Shown: piece by piece, positions 61,239 to 64,000 of the stretch
How the letters are laid out: each line of letters starts with the position of its first letter
Numbering within the stretch: position 1 is the first letter of the stretch
DNA from: Phycisphaerae bacterium
GTDB taxonomy: Bacteria; Planctomycetota; Phycisphaerae; UBA1845; CAIVHJ01
Assembly: GCA_022072405.1 (NCBI GenBank)
Contig: JAJVHX010000007.1
Coordinates: forward strand, 62,001 to 126,000
Direction of reading: 5' to 3'
DNA: 64,000 bases
Position numbers and translations under genes: made by a program
The notes under the pieces: generated by a model
What the model saw: only the letters and a program-made list of their open reading frames with translations
What the model was told of the DNA's origin: nothing
The model's database searches: none

Positions 61239-61610
61239 TTACTGGTCGGCGGTAAATATCGCCCAGCAGCCGGGAGCTTCCTGCAGCTGCACCTGCGCGA
61301 GTTGTGCCGGGGCACAAGGCCAAGCAGCCAGTTGATGGAAAATCCACTGGGCCAGCCGTTCGGCAGTGGGCGGCTGGTCACGCCAGCGGGGTTCATCGTT
61401 TAATACGCGACCCTGCAGAGGTTCGATGATGCGATGCAGTTGTTCACGAGCTGCCAGAAAATCCACCACCATGCCCTGCTTATCCAAAGATGCACTTTTC
61501 CAGCAGGGCTGGATCAGCCACTTATGCCAGTGTAATTCTTCCAGCGAGCCGTCCGGCTGGTGAACCGCATGTGCGGCGTGCAGATGATATTCGATGAACA
61601 GAGTGTACAT
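61239..61610 (-). CDS. 6-pyruvoyl-tetrahydropterin synthase/QueD-like protein
   Basis: 123 residues, one T-fold domain. Zinc ligands: His14 (HAAHAV), His27 and His29 (LHWHKW, the HxH motif). VVDF at 48-51, LNDEP and PTAERLAQWIFHQL match the family's middle and dimer parts. The catalytic Cys of QueD/PTPS, four residues before the HxH motif, is Leu23 here, so standard pterin synthase chemistry is doubtful. The Glu near the C terminus (EAPGCWA) is present. It may serve in queuosine or pterin synthesis or have a changed role; no other que gene is nearby. The frame is open to 61745 but that part covers a repeat. Confidence 0.82.
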   Translation of the reverse strand: MYTLFIEYHLHAAHAVHQPDGSLEELHWHKWLIQPCWKSASLDKQGMVVDFLAAREQLHRIIEPLQGRVLNDEPRWRDQPPTAERLAQWIFHQLAAWPCAPAQLAQVQLQEAPGCWAIFTADQ

Positions 61611-61692
61611 AAACCGTGTACTCCTGCACGAAGGTGCCCAGCGTGGATATCCTAACATGATTTCATCGACAAGGGATACCAGCAGCAAGTCC

Positions 61693-61781
61693 GGTACGGG
61701 TATCGTTTCACCCAGCCGCAACCGTAAGGGAGCGATCTTCACCATCTGGTGCCGGCATTGGGTCCAAGCGATACCCGTACA
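61693..61781 (+). repeat. Family A element, forward copy with variant core
   Basis: 89 bp from GGTACGGGTATCGTTT to AAGCGATACCCGTACA. The left-arm change T to G at position 6 is matched by A to C in the right arm, keeping the pair. Core reads CAGCCGCAACCGTAAGGGAG then CGATCTTC. Between the QueD-like and kinase-like genes. Confidence 0.85.
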
Positions 61782-61832
61782 GAACTGCAGTTCCTGTTGG
61801 CGGGCAGCAGGGGGTATCGTAAGATGGGGTGC

Positions 61833-62603
61833 ATGTCACCGCCCGCACGACGAGTGCCCCGATTTCTGAAAGCCCGTGGTCACTATTCCTGGCCGCTGAG
61901 CATCGAGCTGCCCGAAGGCGAATATCAGTTCGAGCGGGAATTCAAGCACGACTTTTTTGCAGCCACGGCGCTGTACGGCAGGATGGACGGTCGGCAGGTG
62001 GTGGTCAAATTCGGGCGCTGCACGCCGATTTTATTTTTTCCTGGGAGGTGGATCGGTCGTTGGTTGGCGGAGCGGGAGAGTCGGCTATATGCTCAGCTCA
62101 GCGATCTGCCGCAGGTGCCGGATTATCGTGGACGTCTGGGGGAGTTTGGATTTATTCACGTTTTTGTTCCCGGTGCTCCACTGAAGAAGGGGCAAAGGGT
62201 CAGTGATCAGTTTTTCGCGGAACTGCAGCAATTAATCGCCGCACTGCATGGGCGCGATATCGCCTACGTCGATCTGGAAAAGCCGGAAAATATCATTGTG
62301 GGCGAAGATGGCCGGCCTTATCTGATCGATTTTCAGATTTCCTGGGATGGTCACCGCGACGGGCTTCTGCCGGTCAGTTGGCGACGGTGGTTGACGGATC
62401 GGCTGCAGGAGATGGATCGCTATCATCTGCTCAAACACCTGCGGCGTAATCGGCCGGACCTGCTGCCGGGATATCTGAAGAGTTTACCACTTGAGTTGCC
62501 GCCGCATATCCGTTGGCATCGGCGGATCACCCGACCGTTGCAATCCATCCGCCGTGGAATACTGCACTATCTCGATCCTCAGCACCATCACGACCCGAAA
62601 TAA
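61833..62603 (+). CDS. Lipopolysaccharide-kinase-like (RIO-type) small kinase
   Basis: About 256 residues, kinase-like fold. Lys59 (VVVKFGR) is the ATP-binding Lys. The catalytic loop is HGRDIAYVDLEKPENII with Asp147 and Asn153, one residue more than the normal Asp-x4-Asn spacing. The metal loop is DFQ (176-178) in place of DFG. This set resembles the KdkA/InaA group of lipopolysaccharide kinases and other small RIO-like kinases that modify sugars or lipids. A basic C-terminal helix (RWHRRITRPLQSIRRG) suggests membrane contact. ATG at 61833 or 61824. The substrate is unknown, and the pair of changed motifs makes a pseudokinase possible. Confidence 0.75.
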   Translation: MSPPARRVPRFLKARGHYSWPLSIELPEGEYQFEREFKHDFFAATALYGRMDGRQVVVKFGRCTPILFFPGRWIGRWLAERESRLYAQLSDLPQVPDYRGRLGEFGFIHVFVPGAPLKKGQRVSDQFFAELQQLIAALHGRDIAYVDLEKPENIIVGEDGRPYLIDFQISWDGHRDGLLPVSWRRWLTDRLQEMDRYHLLKHLRRNRPDLLPGYLKSLPLELPPHIRWHRRITRPLQSIRRGILHYLDPQHHHDPK

Positions 62604-62647
62604 ACCAACACCACTTATAAAAAAATGGTGCCAGTGGGGATGAAAAA

Positions 62648-62675
62648 AAAGCACCCGGTTCGACCCGGGTGCTTT
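62648..62675 (-). terminator. Bidirectional intrinsic terminator
   Basis: 11-bp stem AAAGCACCCGG / CCGGGTGCTTT with a 6-nt loop. Read on the minus strand it is followed by a run of eight T, ending the cysteine-rich gene; on the plus strand it can also end the kinase-like gene. Confidence 0.85.
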
Positions 62676-62701
62676 ATCAAACGTCAGATCATCCGGAGGG
62701 A

Positions 62702-64000
62702 CTATCCCGCGCAATCCACGTCAGTCGTCGGACAATCCAGATCACAGAAATCATCGCCTTCGCAGCAGTAGAAGATCGTGCTGCAGATATCCTCATTCGT
62801 ACTGCCGCATTCCGAAGTCACCGCCCAGGCGCATTCGCCTGCATTGCATTGTTCGATCGTGCAGGCGATTTCGTCATCGCAATCCACCGGTTCGGAACAG
62901 CCCTCATCGACAAAGCTGCAATCGTCCGGACAGGTAGATTCATCCTCGCCGAATTCCGTATCGCAGAAACCGTCGCCGCAAAAGGCTTCCGTACTGCAAT
63001 CCTCCGGGCAGGTGAATTCGTCTTCGATACTGCTGTCGCAGAAGCCGTCATCGCAGTGGCCGCTGTCACCGCAATCGACATCCTCCTCCGGGCAGCCGGA
63101 ATCGCAGAAATCGTCGAATTCGCAGCAGTAGCCGAATTCCTCGATACCGCCGGTGGCTTCGCAGATATCGGCATTGTCGCAATCCGGATCGCCGGAAAAC
63201 GGCTCGACGAAATAGCATCCGGTGTTACAGATCCCATCATCTTCGCAGTTGCCGAAACAATCGGGATCTTCGGGGCAATCGGGATCGCACTCGAAGGTCA
63301 GATCGCACTCGGCGAAATAGCAGTCGGGATCGTCATAGCAGAACTCGTCGCAGAATCCATCCTGCGGGCAGCTTTCGTAGCAATCCGGATCGTAGGGGCA
63401 GTCCGGATCGCAATCAAACGTGACATCGCAGGCGAAGGGATCGTCGCAATCGGGATCATAGTAACAGGAGTCATCACAGAACCCGTCTTCGCTGCAGAAG
63501 GCGCAGTCGCTGTCTTCGGTCCAGCAGTCGCTGCCGTCGCACCAGCCGTCGCCGTCGCAACAGTAGTAGAAATTGAAGCAGATATCCTCGTTAGTCGCAC
63601 CGCAATCGATATCGGGCGATTCGCAGCCGAAATCGCACCAGCCGTCACCGGACGTACAGAACTCCTCGATGACGCAGTCGGGGTCGGTGGCCGGGCATTC
63701 CGGATCACAGAAACCATCTTCCGGACAGACCTCGGCGTAGTCACCACAATCCGGATCGAAGCCCAGGCAGGTGCTGTCGCACATACCGTCAAACGGGCAG
63801 TCGGTGACGAAGATAAACCCATACGCGATGGCCGAGCGACCGTCCGCAGCGGAAACGTTCAGTACCGGGTAATAGATGCCCGGAGCGGATGCCAGGAAGA
63901 TCGGGCTGGCGGCGGACGCATCGTCGAGTTTCGCCAGTGTGGAAATATCACCGGCTTCATCACTGACCAGCCATTCATAACTGACTGATTCTTCTGCACG
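62702..64000 (-). CDS. Cys/Asp-rich extracellular protein, 5' end outside window
   Basis: 432 residues visible, open to the window edge on the minus strand. The first 70 visible residues are a beta-type domain (FLASAPGIYYPVLNVSAADG) like PKD/Ig-type modules. The remaining 360 are about twelve Cys-rich units, such as CPEDGFCDPEC...DPDC, CSEDGFCDDSCYYDPDC and CPQDGFCDEFCYDDPDC. A typical unit has CxxDGxCDxxCxxDPDC, like Notch LNR repeats, which bind Ca2+ with disulfides. The protein is extremely acidic and ends at CPTTDVDCAG with no obvious anchor. The start lies beyond the window; Met at 63784 is internal. Confidence 0.85.
   Translation of the reverse strand, partial: RAEESVSYEWLVSDEAGDISTLAKLDDASAASPIFLASAPGIYYPVLNVSAADGRSAIAYGFIFVTDCPFDGMCDSTCLGFDPDCGDYAEVCPEDGFCDPECPATDPDCVIEEFCTSGDGWCDFGCESPDIDCGATNEDICFNFYYCCDGDGWCDGSDCWTEDSDCAFCSEDGFCDDSCYYDPDCDDPFACDVTFDCDPDCPYDPDCYESCPQDGFCDEFCYDDPDCYFAECDLTFECDPDCPEDPDCFGNCEDDGICNTGCYFVEPFSGDPDCDNADICEATGGIEEFGYCCEFDDFCDSGCPEEDVDCGDSGHCDDGFCDSSIEDEFTCPEDCSTEAFCGDGFCDTEFGEDESTCPDDCSFVDEGCSEPVDCDDEIACTIEQCNAGECAWAVTSECGSTNEDICSTIFYCCEGDDFCDLDCPTTDVDCAG

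Noticed and set aside
62669-63988. 439-codon plus-strand frame rich in Ala, Ile and Val
   Set aside because: It lies exactly opposite the Cys/Asp-rich gene. GAT/TGC-type codons read backwards give ATC/GCA, which explains the hydrophobic translation. The minus-strand protein has regular Cys spacing and a terminator, so it is the real gene.

Overview
The window looks like a chromosomal segment of a planctomycete, most likely of the class Phycisphaerae. This is inferred from gene style, not from a marker search. The pointers are an ECF sigma factor paired with a transmembrane Ser/Thr kinase carrying TPRs, a type IV pseudopilin-like secreted protein ending in an 'FADGH' motif, long cysteine- and aspartate-rich extracellular proteins, a secreted HEAT-like protein inside the ATP synthase operon, and many intergenic palindromic repeats. 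The sequence is moderately GC-rich. Genes lie on both strands in short operons. I found no phage, insertion-sequence transposase, CRISPR array, rRNA or tRNA.

Layout. 1-14 kb holds housekeeping and signalling genes: surE (cut by the window edge), nnrE, a GGDEF protein, the sigma/kinase pair, a Nudix hydrolase, a FIST sensor, a LOG-family protein, an HD-GYP-like protein and asd. 14.3-23.9 kb is a complete F-type ATP synthase operon, atpZ-I-B-E-F-H-A-G-x-D-C, where x encodes an unrecognised exported protein. It is followed by a putative independent small RNA (about 23.99-24.15 kb) with a near-consensus promoter, an operator-like palindrome over the -35 box and two C-rich-loop hairpins, the last of which is a terminator. 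24.4-31.3 kb (minus strand) holds a sigma-70 factor, rpsA, a DMT transporter, ispH, plsC and cmk, an interrupted form of the common cmk-plsC-ispH-rpsA cluster. 31.8-38.9 kb is a Tad/Flp pilus operon (prepilin peptidase, TadE, CpaB, TadZ, TadA, TadB, TadC) without pilin or secretin genes. 39-49 kb holds dacB, a zinc-ribbon protein, pgpA, an M14 peptidase, accA, the pseudopilin operon, a lipoprotein and a YfgM-like protein. 49.5-53.7 kb encodes two surface proteins with the same C-terminal Cys-rich/hydrophobic/Arg tag, one of them a subtilisin-like protease. 54-64 kb holds an RluA-type pseudouridine synthase, a dicarboxylate symporter, a Memo-AMMECR1 fusion, the McsA/McsB arginine-kinase pair, a QueD-like protein, a lipopolysaccharide-kinase-like protein and the 3' part of a gene for a large cysteine-rich extracellular protein.

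Three repeat families are scattered between genes. Family A is about 90 bp, with 16-bp terminal inverted repeats (GGTAC...GTACC) and a conserved core carrying its own hairpin. There are nine more or less complete copies plus one remnant, and the terminal arms show compensatory changes and G.T pairs, which suggests selection on a folded RNA or single strand. Family B is a hairpin with 'CACGGCTC..GAGCCGTG' arms, sometimes part of a 111-112 bp composite ending in CTAG; one copy contains the stop codon of the kinase gene. Family C is short 'GGGCTAAAGCCC'-type palindromes; one 30-bp copy lies in frame inside asd. A separate array of seven 22-bp units lies near 42.5 kb.
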